DNA of 64,000 bases from CAYRNR01 sp964425605 (GTDB taxonomy: Bacteria > Myxococcota_A > UBA796 > UBA9615 > CAYRNR01), in assembly GCA_964425605.1 (NCBI GenBank), contig CAYRNR010000002.1:148751-212750 (forward strand). Reading direction: 5' to 3'. The notes beneath the pieces were generated by a model that saw only the letters and a list, made by a program, of their open reading frames with translations, did no database searches and was not told where the DNA came from. This document shows, piece by piece, positions 12,771 to 21,177 of the stretch. Each line of letters opens with the position of its first letter. Position 1 is the first letter of the stretch. The translations under genes were made by a program, and so were the position numbers.

Positions 12771-12802
12771 CGCGACATGTCGCGAACGGACAAGACGTTG
12801 TC
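12771..12802. promoter_or_regulatory. Paired palindromes upstream of the glycyl radical enzyme gene (candidate operator)
   Basis: CGCGACATGTCGCG at 12771-12784 is a perfect 14-bp palindrome. Eighteen bp further on (centre to centre), GACAA-gacg-TTGTC at 12789-12802 is a second inverted repeat sharing the GACA/TGTC arms. Both lie about 77-108 bp before the ATG at 12879, a normal place for regulator binding. The binding protein is unknown; an oxygen- or substrate-responsive regulator would fit the oxygen-sensitive enzyme downstream. Confidence 0.45.
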
Positions 12803-12878
12803 GCGTCTGTCCGGGCATCGAGGCGCGTTGAATCCAACCCCCGTGGCATCATGTCCCCTGTACACCGAGGGGCAGGCC

Positions 12879-15866
12879 ATGCACGAATCCACACAATCCG
12901 TCACGAGACCCTCCCCCTGGGACCGCACGCGCGCCTGGCTGATGGAGCGCATGACCCTGCCCCTGGTGCGGACCAAGTTGTTCGCGGTGGCGACGATGCT
13001 CAACTACAGGCCGTCGCTGAGGCACCACCTGAAGGACCGCCTGCCCGACGGCGAGGACATGGTGTTCGACGCGGTCATCCAGTGGACCACGTGGGACCGC
13101 TCGAGGGGGATGCACGCGGTGTTCCGCGATGGGCGGATGAAGGTCGGGGCGGGGGTCCTCGAGCAGGCGGACGTGACGTTCCGCTGCAAGCGGCTTCAGG
13201 ACCTGCGTGGGCTGTTCGCGGCGGGCGCCGACACGCTGGACATGATCATCAACAACGACGTGGCCATCGAGGGCAACATGAGCACCCTGGCCAAGTTCGG
13301 CCACATGGCCGCGGCGGTCCAGCAGGGTGGACGCAAGCTGCCGCTGCACGAGCGCTGGAGCCACAGCGCCTGGCCCGACCACTGGCAGGACATGCCCGCC
13401 TACCCCGTGGGAGAACCGCCGGCCGATATCCCGGCGGGCGAGGTGACCCTCCTCGACGATCCCCACCTGACGGCCTACTCGCTGGAGGACCTACCGAGGA
13501 TCAAGCGCCAGCTCTGGGCCTACCGGACCGAGCTGACGCAGTGGTGCACCGAGCGGGCGGTGAACCTCACGCAGTTCGTGCGGAGCGAGGAGGGGGGACC
13601 GGACGAACGCGCCGTGGACCGTCAGGCGCGCGCGGTCCGTCACCTGCTGACCCACAAGAAGCCGGTCATCCACGACGACGACCTGCTCGCCGGGACCACG
13701 ACCTCCAAGCGGATCGGCGTGCCCCTGTACCCGGAGCTGGGCGCCACCTGGGGTTGGTCCGAGCTGCTGACCACCCAGGCGCGGGAGCGCAACCCGTACC
13801 TGATCACCGACGAGGAGATCGATCTGCTCGACCGTCAGGTCTACCCGTTCTGGCTCCACGACAACGTGCGCCAGTACAGCTACGACCACGGCGGCGATCC
13901 CGAGCTGCTGAACCTGGACGCCCGGTTCGCCCTGTACTTCATGTGGAAGACGCAGGCCATCTCCCACACGCTGATCGACACACCGAGCGTGCTGCGCAGG
14001 GGCTTGCGGGACATCTGCGACGAGGCCCGCGAGCGGGAGGCCGGGGCGCAGGACGACGAGGCTCGGGAGCTCTACGGCGCCATGCAGATCGCCCTCGACG
14101 GGGTGATCGACTACTCCGGCCGGCTGGCCACCCACGCGCGGGAGCTGGCCCAGGGCCTGGACGGGGACGAGCGCCGCCGCGCCGAGCTGCTGGAGATGGC
14201 GCGTATCTGCGACAAGGTGCCCGCCCAGCCCGCCGAGACGCTGCACGAGGCCGTCCAGGCCATCTGGCTGCTGATGGTGGCGCTACACCAGGAGAGCTTC
14301 AACGCGGCGCTGGTCGTGGGGCGCCTCGACGTGTGGCTGGAGCCGTTCTTCCAGGCGCACATGGCCGGCGCCGAGGACGACGGGGACGAACGCCAGCGCA
14401 TCGAGCGCGCCCTCGAGCTGTGCAGCGCGCTGGTGCTCAAGCTCACCGATCACATGCCGTTCGTCGAGAGCGCCGGCAACCGCATCTTCTCCGGGTCGTC
14501 GGGCAACCAGGTGATCACCCTGGGGGGCGTGACCGGCGACGGCGCGTCGGCCGTGTGCGACATGACCTGGATCTGGCTCAAGGTCACCGAGATGCTGCGC
14601 GTGCGCGATCCCAACGTGAACGCGCGCTTCGCCCCCGGCGTGAACTCCCACGCGTACCTGCGGCGCCTGTGCGAGGTGAACCTGCTCACGGGCGCCACGC
14701 CGTCGCTGCACAACGACGACGCGGTGATCCCGTCGATGCTCGAGCAGGGCTTCGAGCTTCGGCACGCCCGGGACTGGACGGCCACCGGGTGTGTCGAGCC
14801 CACGAGCTGCGGACGGCACCTGGGGCACACCAACTCGATGATGTTCAACATGGTCGGCGCATTCGAGATGGCGCTGAACGACGGCGTGCACCCGCTGATC
14901 GGCGAGCAGGTCGGTCCGCGCAGCGGTGATCCCCGCGGGCTCGAGACCTTCGATGCGTTCCTGGGCGCGTTCAAGAGCCAGCTGGGGTGGCTCATCGATC
15001 GCTCGGCCGAGGCCAACAACATGCTGGGCCGCACCCACCAGCGGATCCACCCCACGCCGCTGATGTCTGCCCTCTTCGAGGGTCCGATGGAGTCGGGTCG
15101 CGACGTGGTGCGCGGTGGCGCGCGCTACAACTCGTCGGGCACGGCGCTGGTGGGATTCACCGACGTCGTGGACAGCCTCGCCGCGGTCAAGACCCTGGTG
15201 TACGACGAGGGCCGGGTGGACATGGCCACGCTGCTCGACGCCCTCGCAGCCGATTTCGCCGGGCACGAGGCGCTGCACGCCGAGGTCCTCAACCGCGCGC
15301 CCAAGTTCGGCCAGGACGGGGGGATGCCCCTCGAGATCGCGCAGGACCTGATGGCGTTCGCCTACGACCGCTACCAGTCCCACGAGCACTACCGGGGCGG
15401 CCGCTACGTACCCGGGTACTGGTCCATGTCCTACCACGTGGCATTCGGCGACCTGTCCGGCGCCCTGCCCAGCGGCCGCCGCCGCGGCGAGAGCTTCACC
15501 CCCGGCCTCACGCCGTCCCAGCGGTCCGGCGCGCCGCTGACCGAACAGCTGCGCACCGTGGCCTCCCTGGACGCCCTGCACATGCCCAACAACATCGCGT
15601 TCAACGTCAAGGTCGTGCCCGGCGCCGACGACAGCCACGCCCAGACCGTCGACCGGATGGCGGCCTACGTGGGCGCGTACTTCGAGATGGGCGGCATGCA
15701 GATCCAGTTCAACGTGACCGACAGCGACACCCTGCGCGCGGCCATGGAGACCCCCGACGAGTACCGCGACCTGCTCGTGCGCATCTCCGGGTACAACGTC
15801 TACTTCGTGGACCTGACCCCCGAGGCCCAGCTCGAGGTCATCGGCCGCATGGAGCACGCCCTGTGA
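12879..15866 (+). CDS. Glycyl radical enzyme (pyruvate formate-lyase superfamily) with N-terminal SCP2-like domain
   Basis: The 995-residue protein has a full glycyl radical enzyme core from about residue 195: active-site Cys638 with Glu640 in ATGCVEPTSCG, and the radical glycine Gly971 in RISGYNVYF near the C-terminus. The first 150 residues are extra. MVFDAVIQWTTWD and DMIINNDVAIEGNMSTL resemble an SCP2-type sterol/lipid-binding fold. The substrate is not clear: GCVEP fits several dehydratase/lyase-type members rather than classical PflB. ATG at 12879 has GAGGGG at a good distance; an upstream in-frame ATG at 12762 would run through the palindromic operator. The activating enzyme gene overlaps the stop (GTGA), so the pair forms an anaerobic, oxygen-sensitive cytoplasmic system. 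Confidence 0.9.
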   Translation: MHESTQSVTRPSPWDRTRAWLMERMTLPLVRTKLFAVATMLNYRPSLRHHLKDRLPDGEDMVFDAVIQWTTWDRSRGMHAVFRDGRMKVGAGVLEQADVTFRCKRLQDLRGLFAAGADTLDMIINNDVAIEGNMSTLAKFGHMAAAVQQGGRKLPLHERWSHSAWPDHWQDMPAYPVGEPPADIPAGEVTLLDDPHLTAYSLEDLPRIKRQLWAYRTELTQWCTERAVNLTQFVRSEEGGPDERAVDRQARAVRHLLTHKKPVIHDDDLLAGTTTSKRIGVPLYPELGATWGWSELLTTQARERNPYLITDEEIDLLDRQVYPFWLHDNVRQYSYDHGGDPELLNLDARFALYFMWKTQAISHTLIDTPSVLRRGLRDICDEAREREAGAQDDEARELYGAMQIALDGVIDYSGRLATHARELAQGLDGDERRRAELLEMARICDKVPAQPAETLHEAVQAIWLLMVALHQESFNAALVVGRLDVWLEPFFQAHMAGAEDDGDERQRIERALELCSALVLKLTDHMPFVESAGNRIFSGSSGNQVITLGGVTGDGASAVCDMTWIWLKVTEMLRVRDPNVNARFAPGVNSHAYLRRLCEVNLLTGATPSLHNDDAVIPSMLEQGFELRHARDWTATGCVEPTSCGRHLGHTNSMMFNMVGAFEMALNDGVHPLIGEQVGPRSGDPRGLETFDAFLGAFKSQLGWLIDRSAEANNMLGRTHQRIHPTPLMSALFEGPMESGRDVVRGGARYNSSGTALVGFTDVVDSLAAVKTLVYDEGRVDMATLLDALAADFAGHEALHAEVLNRAPKFGQDGGMPLEIAQDLMAFAYDRYQSHEHYRGGRYVPGYWSMSYHVAFGDLSGALPSGRRRGESFTPGLTPSQRSGAPLTEQLRTVASLDALHMPNNIAFNVKVVPGADDSHAQTVDRMAAYVGAYFEMGGMQIQFNVTDSDTLRAAMETPDEYRDLLVRISGYNVYFVDLTPEAQLEVIGRMEHAL

Positions 15867-16780
15867 CCCGCGGCGACGAGCCACGGCCGCCGTACATCGT
15901 CGACGTGCGGCGCAACTCCCTCGACGACGGCCCCGGCATACGCACGGTGGTGTTCTTCAAGGGCTGCCCCCTCCGCTGCGCCTGGTGCCAGAACCCCGAG
16001 ACCCTGTCGCCGAGTTCCCAGCTGCAGCGGATCGCCGAACGCTGCACCGGCTGTGGACGCTGTGTACCCGTGTGCCCCCGTCACGTGGCCCGGCCAGCCC
16101 TCCAGGAACAGTCCTTCGAGGACTGCGGCGCCTGCGGTGAATGCGCCAAACCCTGCGCGCAGCTCGCGCGCCGGATCGCCGGTACAGCGTGGAGCGCGGA
16201 CGAGCTCGTCGCGTTGCTGATCCGTGACGAGCCGTTCTACCGCCTGTCCGGAGGCGGCGTGACCCTGTCCGGGGGCGAGCCGACCCTCTACCCGGCGTTC
16301 GCAGGCGAGATCGCGGCAGGACTGGCCGCGAAGACCATCCACGTGCTGGTGGAGACCTGCGGGCATTTCCAGTGGGAGGCCTTCGAGCGCCATCTGCTGG
16401 CCCACCTCGGCACCCTGTACTTCGACCTCAAGCTGGCCGACGACACCCAGCACCGCCATCACACCGGCCGCTCGAACCGCCGCATCCACGACAACCTGCG
16501 GCGGCTCGCCGGCCACACCGGACTCGAACTCCTGCCCCGCATCCCCCTCGTCCCCGGGATCACCGACTCCTCGTCCAACCTCGAGGCCCTCGCGTCGCTG
16601 CTGCTGGACCTCGGCCTGCGCGAGGTCGCCCTGTTGCCCTACAACCCCCTGTGGATCTCCAAGCGACAGGGGCTGGGCCTGGATCTGCCGTACGACCGGC
16701 AGGAGTGGATGCCTCCGGAGCACGTGGCCCGGTGCAAGGACGTCCTGGACCGGGCGGGGTTGGTGGTGAGGGAAGACTGA
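15863..16780 (+). CDS. Glycyl radical enzyme activating enzyme (radical SAM)
   Basis: The 305-residue protein installs the glycyl radical on the upstream enzyme using S-adenosylmethionine. The radical SAM Cys motif is GCPLRCAWCQNPE (C-x3-C-x2-C, near residue 38). An inserted ferredoxin-like region follows with two Cys groups (CTGCGRCVPVC and CGACGECAKPC) for extra 4Fe-4S clusters. That layout is typical of activases of the dehydratase/decarboxylase subgroup and longer than PflA. SGGEPTLYP is the usual GGE motif. GTG at 15863 overlaps the enzyme's TGA, indicating translational coupling. The TGA stop at 16778-16780 lies at the edge of a 25-bp tRNA-derived direct repeat. Confidence 0.93.
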   Translation: MTRGDEPRPPYIVDVRRNSLDDGPGIRTVVFFKGCPLRCAWCQNPETLSPSSQLQRIAERCTGCGRCVPVCPRHVARPALQEQSFEDCGACGECAKPCAQLARRIAGTAWSADELVALLIRDEPFYRLSGGGVTLSGGEPTLYPAFAGEIAAGLAAKTIHVLVETCGHFQWEAFERHLLAHLGTLYFDLKLADDTQHRHHTGRSNRRIHDNLRRLAGHTGLELLPRIPLVPGITDSSSNLEALASLLLDLGLREVALLPYNPLWISKRQGLGLDLPYDRQEWMPPEHVARCKDVLDRAGLVVRED

Positions 16781-16803
16781 ACCCCGGACCTTCTGACTGC
16801 CAG
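16779..16803. repeat. Left copy of 25-bp tRNA-derived direct repeat (att-like)
   Basis: These 25 bp are identical to 21059-21083 and read as the T-stem to anticodon-loop complement of a tRNA-Ala (minus orientation). No further tRNA sequence flanks this copy on either side. Identity over exactly the tRNA core is what a site-specific recombinase crossover site would leave. Confidence 0.7.
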
Positions 16804-17134
16804 GCTGTAGCACAGCCCCCCTGTCCCCTGGAATATCAACGACCTGTAGCGCTCGTTGTCGCTCGTTGAAATGCCCCAACTTCTGCCCCAACTCGGGGTG
16901 GGACCCCTGCCCTGCCGGGCGGCGGGCATCGGAACCTCACTCAATTCGATTCGCGGCCACCCCGGGGCCGACCTGCTGTCGCCCACTGCCGAGGCCCTGG
17001 GGTGGCCCGATCGAGCCGCTCACACGCCTGCGTCGGAGCCAATCGCTTCACCCCACGCGGTGAGAGCGCGATACGATACGTTCCCATCGGGTCGCGACGC
17101 GGATGGGGCTTCCCGCGCCGATCCGGGAGGACTC
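16804..17134. other. Non-coding stretch with candidate integrase arm sites
   Basis: No convincing gene is present. Two direct copies of TGCCCCAACT lie at 16872-16881 and 16884-16893. A third copy is at 20970-20979 and an inverted TTGGGGCA at 20915-20922, all just inside the two 25-bp repeats. Short repeated oligomers in such positions resemble recombinase arm-type sites. The rest has no clear promoter beyond the GGGAGGA ribosome site before the ATG at 17135. Confidence 0.45.
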
Positions 17135-18682
17135 ATGACCCGCGACGACCTGCTCGCCCGCCTCGACGGCACCGAGTGGACCGATTTCGAGCTCAAGTCA
17201 GGCGCTGGCGGCGTGCCCCAGGATGCCTTCAAGACCATCGCAGCCATGGCCAACAGCGGCGGCGGCTGGATCGTCTTCGGCGTGTCCGAGCAGGACGGCG
17301 AGTACGCCATCACCGGCATCGACGACATCGACCGCTTCCAGAACGACCTGCTCAGTGCCATCCGCACCGGCGACAAGGTCAGCCGCCCGCCTGTCGTTGA
17401 GCCGCGCCTCCACCGCTTCGACGAGGGATGGGTACTCGCGCTCCAGGTCACAGAGGTCTCTCGAACCGACAAGCCAGTGCGATGCCGCGTCAAGGGCCGC
17501 TGGCCGGCCTACGTGCGGGTGGGAGCCGGCGATCACCGCTGCCGCCCCGAGGAGGAGGGACGCTTCGTCCGCGACGCCACCGAGGAGCGCTACGACCAGA
17601 CCGCATACGCTGACGTCACGCAGGAGCAGCTCGATCCCGAAGCGATCAGCTGGCTGCGCGGGCTCATCGAGCTTCGCCGCCCCGCAGCCGCGAACCCGGG
17701 CAGTGACGCCCTCACCTGGCTCACCTCGGTGGGGCTGGTGAGGGCAGACGGCGTTCTCACCAGGGCGGCAGCGCTCCTGTTCGGGCGACCTGGGGTCCTG
17801 GCGGGGTTGCTCCCCCGCGGCATCGTCGATCTCCGCGTCATGCACACGCCGGCCGGCGGCGGGATCCCCAAACACCGCTGGGACGACCGACGCCTCTGTG
17901 ACGGCAACATCGTCGACGCCCTGCGCACCCTGTTCGAGCGCTTCCACACCCTCTGCCCTCAGCCCTTCGAGATGGAGGACGAGGGCCCACACCGCCGTTC
18001 ACGCACTCGGGAAGAGGAGGCGCTCCGCGAGGCGTTGGTCAACCTGATCGCGCACCAGGACTACTCCGACCAGGGCCGCATCCCCACCGTGCTGTGGTGG
18101 CGAGACCGTATCCACTTTCGTAACCCCGGCGACTCCTTCGTCCCGGTCGAGCTACTCGCAGGCGGCGGCCACAGCCTGCTGCGCAACCCCCTCATCGCCC
18201 GGCTCCTGCGCCAGGCCGAGCTCGCCGAGCAGGCGGGCACAGGACTCCCACTCATCCTCAACACCTGGCGCGACGCGGGCAGACAGCCGCCGGAGATCCG
18301 CAACGACCCCGGGAGCAAGCTGTTCGAGCTCGTCTTCCCCTGGGGAGATGAGCCTGTATCCAGCCGGAGGGAGCGGGCTGGCGGAGGTTCTGGCCCAGTT
18401 GACGAGCCCGCAACGGCCTCCTCTGACCCAGTATTTGACCTAGTAAATGGACCAGTAAAAACGGGCCCCGAAGCGCCGCTTCGTGAACGGCTCTTCCAGC
18501 TACTGGGGGCAACCCCTGGGCTTCGGGTACCGGCCCTGATGAAGCAACTCGGCGTCTCGGACAGCACGGTCAAGCGAGCGCTCAAGGAGCTCAAAGCCGA
18601 TGGCCGTGTCGTCTTCCGTGGTTCCCCCAAGACCGGCGGCTATCACCTGGTCACCGACGATGACGAGAACTCAGGGCGGTGA
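17135..18682 (+). CDS. AlbA_2 (Schlafen-type) domain / GHKL-like ATPase regulator with C-terminal winged helix
   Basis: The 515-residue protein starts with the AlbA_2 signature (TEWTDFELKSG, then FKTIAAMANSGGGWIVFGV, residues 8-55). The central HATPase-like part is EEEALREALVNLIAHQDYS (near 290) with IHFRNPGDSF. The C-terminus is a winged helix (RVPALMKQLGVSDSTVKRAL). Members of this family are annotated as putative transcriptional regulators and are frequent cargo of mobile and defence elements; the AlbA_2 domain is also the nuclease-like core of Schlafen proteins. ATG at 17135 has a strong GGGAGGA. It is the first gene inside the segment bounded by 25-bp tRNA-derived repeats, consistent with acquired cargo. 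Confidence 0.88.
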   Translation: MTRDDLLARLDGTEWTDFELKSGAGGVPQDAFKTIAAMANSGGGWIVFGVSEQDGEYAITGIDDIDRFQNDLLSAIRTGDKVSRPPVVEPRLHRFDEGWVLALQVTEVSRTDKPVRCRVKGRWPAYVRVGAGDHRCRPEEEGRFVRDATEERYDQTAYADVTQEQLDPEAISWLRGLIELRRPAAANPGSDALTWLTSVGLVRADGVLTRAAALLFGRPGVLAGLLPRGIVDLRVMHTPAGGGIPKHRWDDRRLCDGNIVDALRTLFERFHTLCPQPFEMEDEGPHRRSRTREEEALREALVNLIAHQDYSDQGRIPTVLWWRDRIHFRNPGDSFVPVELLAGGGHSLLRNPLIARLLRQAELAEQAGTGLPLILNTWRDAGRQPPEIRNDPGSKLFELVFPWGDEPVSSRRERAGGGSGPVDEPATASSDPVFDLVNGPVKTGPEAPLRERLFQLLGATPGLRVPALMKQLGVSDSTVKRALKELKADGRVVFRGSPKTGGYHLVTDDDENSGR

Positions 18683-18758
18683 ACACCACAACCGACGTCC
18701 GCGTTCAACTCGTTGACTCGGTCAGATCGCCGCCATCCCTGGCCGCCGTACGCGTAGG

Positions 18759-20747
18759 TCAACCCAGTGTGGAGGAACGCCGCTTCCAGGCGAGAACCGC
18801 AACGAGCCAGAGGAAGATCGTCGCTTCAGGAGAGACTCCAAGGCCGGTCCGGCACTCGCACCCCCCACCCGTGTCGAAGTCGCTGTCATCGTCGCCGGCC
18901 TGGTCGTCGTCGGAGTGGTCGTCGTCGTCCGCCGACTCACAGTCCGAGTCGTCGGTGTCGATCTCGCCATCGCAGTCGTTGTCGATACCATCCTCGCAGT
19001 CCTCTGGCTGATCGTATCCCACCGACGGATCGGAATCATCGCAATCGCCATCACAGACGGATTGCCCGTCGCCATCCACGTCGGACTCCTCGTCCGTGCT
19101 CGGGTCGCAGTCGTCGTCCACGCCCCCGTTGCAGATCTCCACGGAGCCGGGATGGACCGCGCTGTCTTCGTCGTCGCAATCCCCTTCGCAAGGTGTCCAG
19201 CCGTCCTCGTCCTCGTCAGGGCAGGGCTTGCCGAGGACCAGGTAGGTCTGCCCGACGCCCAGGCCGCCTTCGTTGTTCTGTGGTGCACCGACCAGGAAAT
19301 CCGTGAGTCCATCGCCGTTCACGTCCCCCTGCCCGGCGAGCGCATCGCCGGTCCGGTCGCCCACATCCTCGCCGATGAGCGACGCACTGAAAGGCGGACT
19401 GCCGCCGGAGATGGCGGCGCCACCGAAGTACAGGTAGGTCTTTCCGGCGCTCGTACCCCCGTCGTCGTTCATTCGCGCGCTGATCAGGAAGTCGTCGTAT
19501 CCGTCGCCGTCGACGTCCCCTGCCCCAGCGACGAGGGTTCCGAACTCGTCACCCTCACGTTCAGCGAGCAGGAACAGATCGGCGTCGGAGAGCGACGTCT
19601 CCATCGTCCACTCCCCAGCTCGTCCGAGGAGGAGGAACGCCTTACCAGCATCCATGCCGCTCTCATCGTGGCCCGGTCCGCCGATGAGGATGTCGTCGAA
19701 TCCGTCTCCGTTCACGTCGCCGGCTCCCGCCGCGGATCCTGCTCCGCACACCCAGGAGAATCCGGCGGACAACGGCTCGGCCACGAACGAGGCGTCGGCG
19801 TCGGCGAAGCTCGTGTCCATCTCCCAGCCCGCTGCCCCTCCGAAGAAGAGGTAGACCTGGCCGTAGCTTCCGGGAACCGACTCGTTCTCGTGATGGGGCG
19901 AGCCGACCAGGAAATCGCCGAATCCATCCCCATTGACGTCACCGGCACCGGCGGCGAACTCCGTGTAGTAGTCCCTGCTGTCACCCAGGAACGAACCGTC
20001 CGCGGCGGCGAGCGAGGTCGCCAAACTCCAGCCCCCGCTCCGACCGAGGAACAGGTAGACCTGCCCGGAATCCGTTCCTGCCTCGTCGTTCGCCGGAGCC
20101 ACGATCAGGAAGTCGTCGAGCCCATCGGCATCGACGTCTCCAGCGCCTGACACCCAAGATCCGGAGTAGTCCCACCCGACCTCACCCCAGAAGGACGCGT
20201 CCGCCGAAGCAATTGACGTGCCCACGGCCCAGCCCGCCTCCCTCCCCAGCACGAGATACGTGACGCCTGCGCCATCGCAGCAGACCTCGGGATCGCCACC
20301 CGGCTGATCGTCGTACGGTGCGCTGATCAGCAGGTCGTCGAGGCCGTCCCCGTTCGTGTCGCCGACGCCCGCTACCGCAGCACCGACGTAGTCCCAGTCC
20401 GTCTCGCCCACGAACGACGCGTCGGCATCCGCCAGGCTGGTATCCATCGACCATCCCTCGGCAGAGCCGAAGAAGATGTATGCCTGGCCAGCGTGCTCCC
20501 CACCGTCCGAGTTCTCGCAGGCTCCGATGACGATGTCATCGAAGCCGTCGCCGTTGATGTCTGCCGAGTTCGCAATCCCTGTGCCCGACAAGTCGTCCTC
20601 GGCCTCACCGAGAAAGGACGAATCGGCGTCGGCCAGGGACTGGCTCGGCGACCAGGCGCTGGCGCGCATCGGAGAGAGCAGGCCAATGCCCATCACGAGC
20701 ATCGTCACCACGCAGAGCGAAGCGTGTTTCACCGTGAACGGCCCCAT
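18759..20747 (-). CDS. Secreted FG-GAP repeat protein with MopE units and GGGCEC C-terminal sorting tail
   Basis: About 662 residues. A signal peptide (MGPFTVKHASLCVVTMLVMG, cut near ASA) precedes roughly seven FG-GAP/integrin-alpha-like blades of the form AGDVNGDGFDDFLVGSP..., which bind Ca2+. Three MopE-type Asp/Cys repeats (WTPCEGDCDDEDSAVHPG) and an Asp-rich linker follow. The tail is GGGCECRTG, a hydrophobic helix (FLWLVAVLAW) and KRRSS, a MYXO-CTERM-like sorting signal for surface attachment. ATG at 20747 gives a normal signal peptide and has GGTAGGG upstream; ATG at 20777 would add 10 residues. It is convergent with the AlbA_2 gene, 76 bp apart. Presumed cell-surface protein; ligand unknown. 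Confidence 0.88.
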   Translation of the reverse strand: MGPFTVKHASLCVVTMLVMGIGLLSPMRASAWSPSQSLADADSSFLGEAEDDLSGTGIANSADINGDGFDDIVIGACENSDGGEHAGQAYIFFGSAEGWSMDTSLADADASFVGETDWDYVGAAVAGVGDTNGDGLDDLLISAPYDDQPGGDPEVCCDGAGVTYLVLGREAGWAVGTSIASADASFWGEVGWDYSGSWVSGAGDVDADGLDDFLIVAPANDEAGTDSGQVYLFLGRSGGWSLATSLAAADGSFLGDSRDYYTEFAAGAGDVNGDGFGDFLVGSPHHENESVPGSYGQVYLFFGGAAGWEMDTSFADADASFVAEPLSAGFSWVCGAGSAAGAGDVNGDGFDDILIGGPGHDESGMDAGKAFLLLGRAGEWTMETSLSDADLFLLAEREGDEFGTLVAGAGDVDGDGYDDFLISARMNDDGGTSAGKTYLYFGGAAISGGSPPFSASLIGEDVGDRTGDALAGQGDVNGDGLTDFLVGAPQNNEGGLGVGQTYLVLGKPCPDEDEDGWTPCEGDCDDEDSAVHPGSVEICNGGVDDDCDPSTDEESDVDGDGQSVCDGDCDDSDPSVGYDQPEDCEDGIDNDCDGEIDTDDSDCESADDDDHSDDDQAGDDDSDFDTGGGCECRTGLGVSPEATIFLWLVAVLAWKRRSSTLG

Positions 20748-21038
20748 CGACCCTACCTGAGTGTCCTTCCTCCTCATCTTTCATCATCGGGGTCTCGGTA
20801 GTCGAGGGAGCGCGCGATCGGAGATGACGCACACGCGCGACCAACCCACATGACCTCGGATCATGTGGTCCCCACCACAACGTCCGCTCCGTCCGCCGTT
20901 CGAGCGCCCCCGGATTGGGGCAAACGGACACCCGAGTCAGCCCGATATCGCGTCGATTTGCCCAGAAAATGCCCCAACTCAGGGCCCCAGAACGACAACG
21001 GGCACCTAACCAAATCCGCTAAGGGCCCGTTATCATTA

Positions 21039-21093
21039 TGGTGGAGCGACGGGGGATCGAACCCCGGACCTTCTGACTGCCAGTCAGATGCTC
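21039..21093 (-). pseudogene. 3' half of tRNA-Ala(GGC), 5' half missing
   Basis: Read on the minus strand the segment gives an anticodon stem-loop (TCTGA-CTGGCAG-TCAGA, anticodon GGC), variable loop, T-arm (CGGGG-TTCGATC-CCCCG), the acceptor 3' strand TCGCTCC, discriminator A and encoded CCA. T at position 70 of the acceptor would give the G3-U70 alanine identity pair. Upstream (above 21093) no D-arm or 5' acceptor strand is found; a hairpin unrelated to tRNA replaces it. It is therefore a 3' fragment, as left by elements that integrate into tRNA genes. Confidence 0.75.
21059..21083. repeat. Right copy of 25-bp tRNA-derived direct repeat (att-like)
   Basis: Identical to 16779-16803. This copy is embedded in the longer tRNA-Ala 3' remnant, so tRNA similarity continues on both sides here but on neither side of the left copy. 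The two copies delimit 4280 bp. Confidence 0.7.
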
Positions 21094-21177
21094 GGCCGGA
21101 CCGAGCCGCATGCCATGGCAGGTTTCGTCCGTTCCAGAGAACCGCCCGTGATACGCTTCCGACCGAAAGGGGGGGCC

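Larger units (their letters stand above)
20748..21177. other. Intergenic region with tRNA remnant and hairpins
   Basis: No protein gene is supported here. It contains an inverted TTGGGGCA (20915-20922) and a direct TGCCCCAACT (20970-20979), the tRNA 3' remnant (21039-21093), a hairpin with arms GCTCGG (21090-21095) and CCGAGC (21101-21106), and the palindrome TGCCATGGCA at 21111-21120. Frames that run through the tRNA part are spurious. Confidence 0.6.

Noticed and set aside
12762..12878. Longer start for the glycyl radical enzyme at 12762
   Set aside because: The added codons run over two palindromes and have no ribosome site; ATG at 12879 has GAGGGG.
21039..21120. Intact tRNA gene
   Set aside because: D-arm and 5' acceptor strand are absent; the upstream side folds into an unrelated hairpin.
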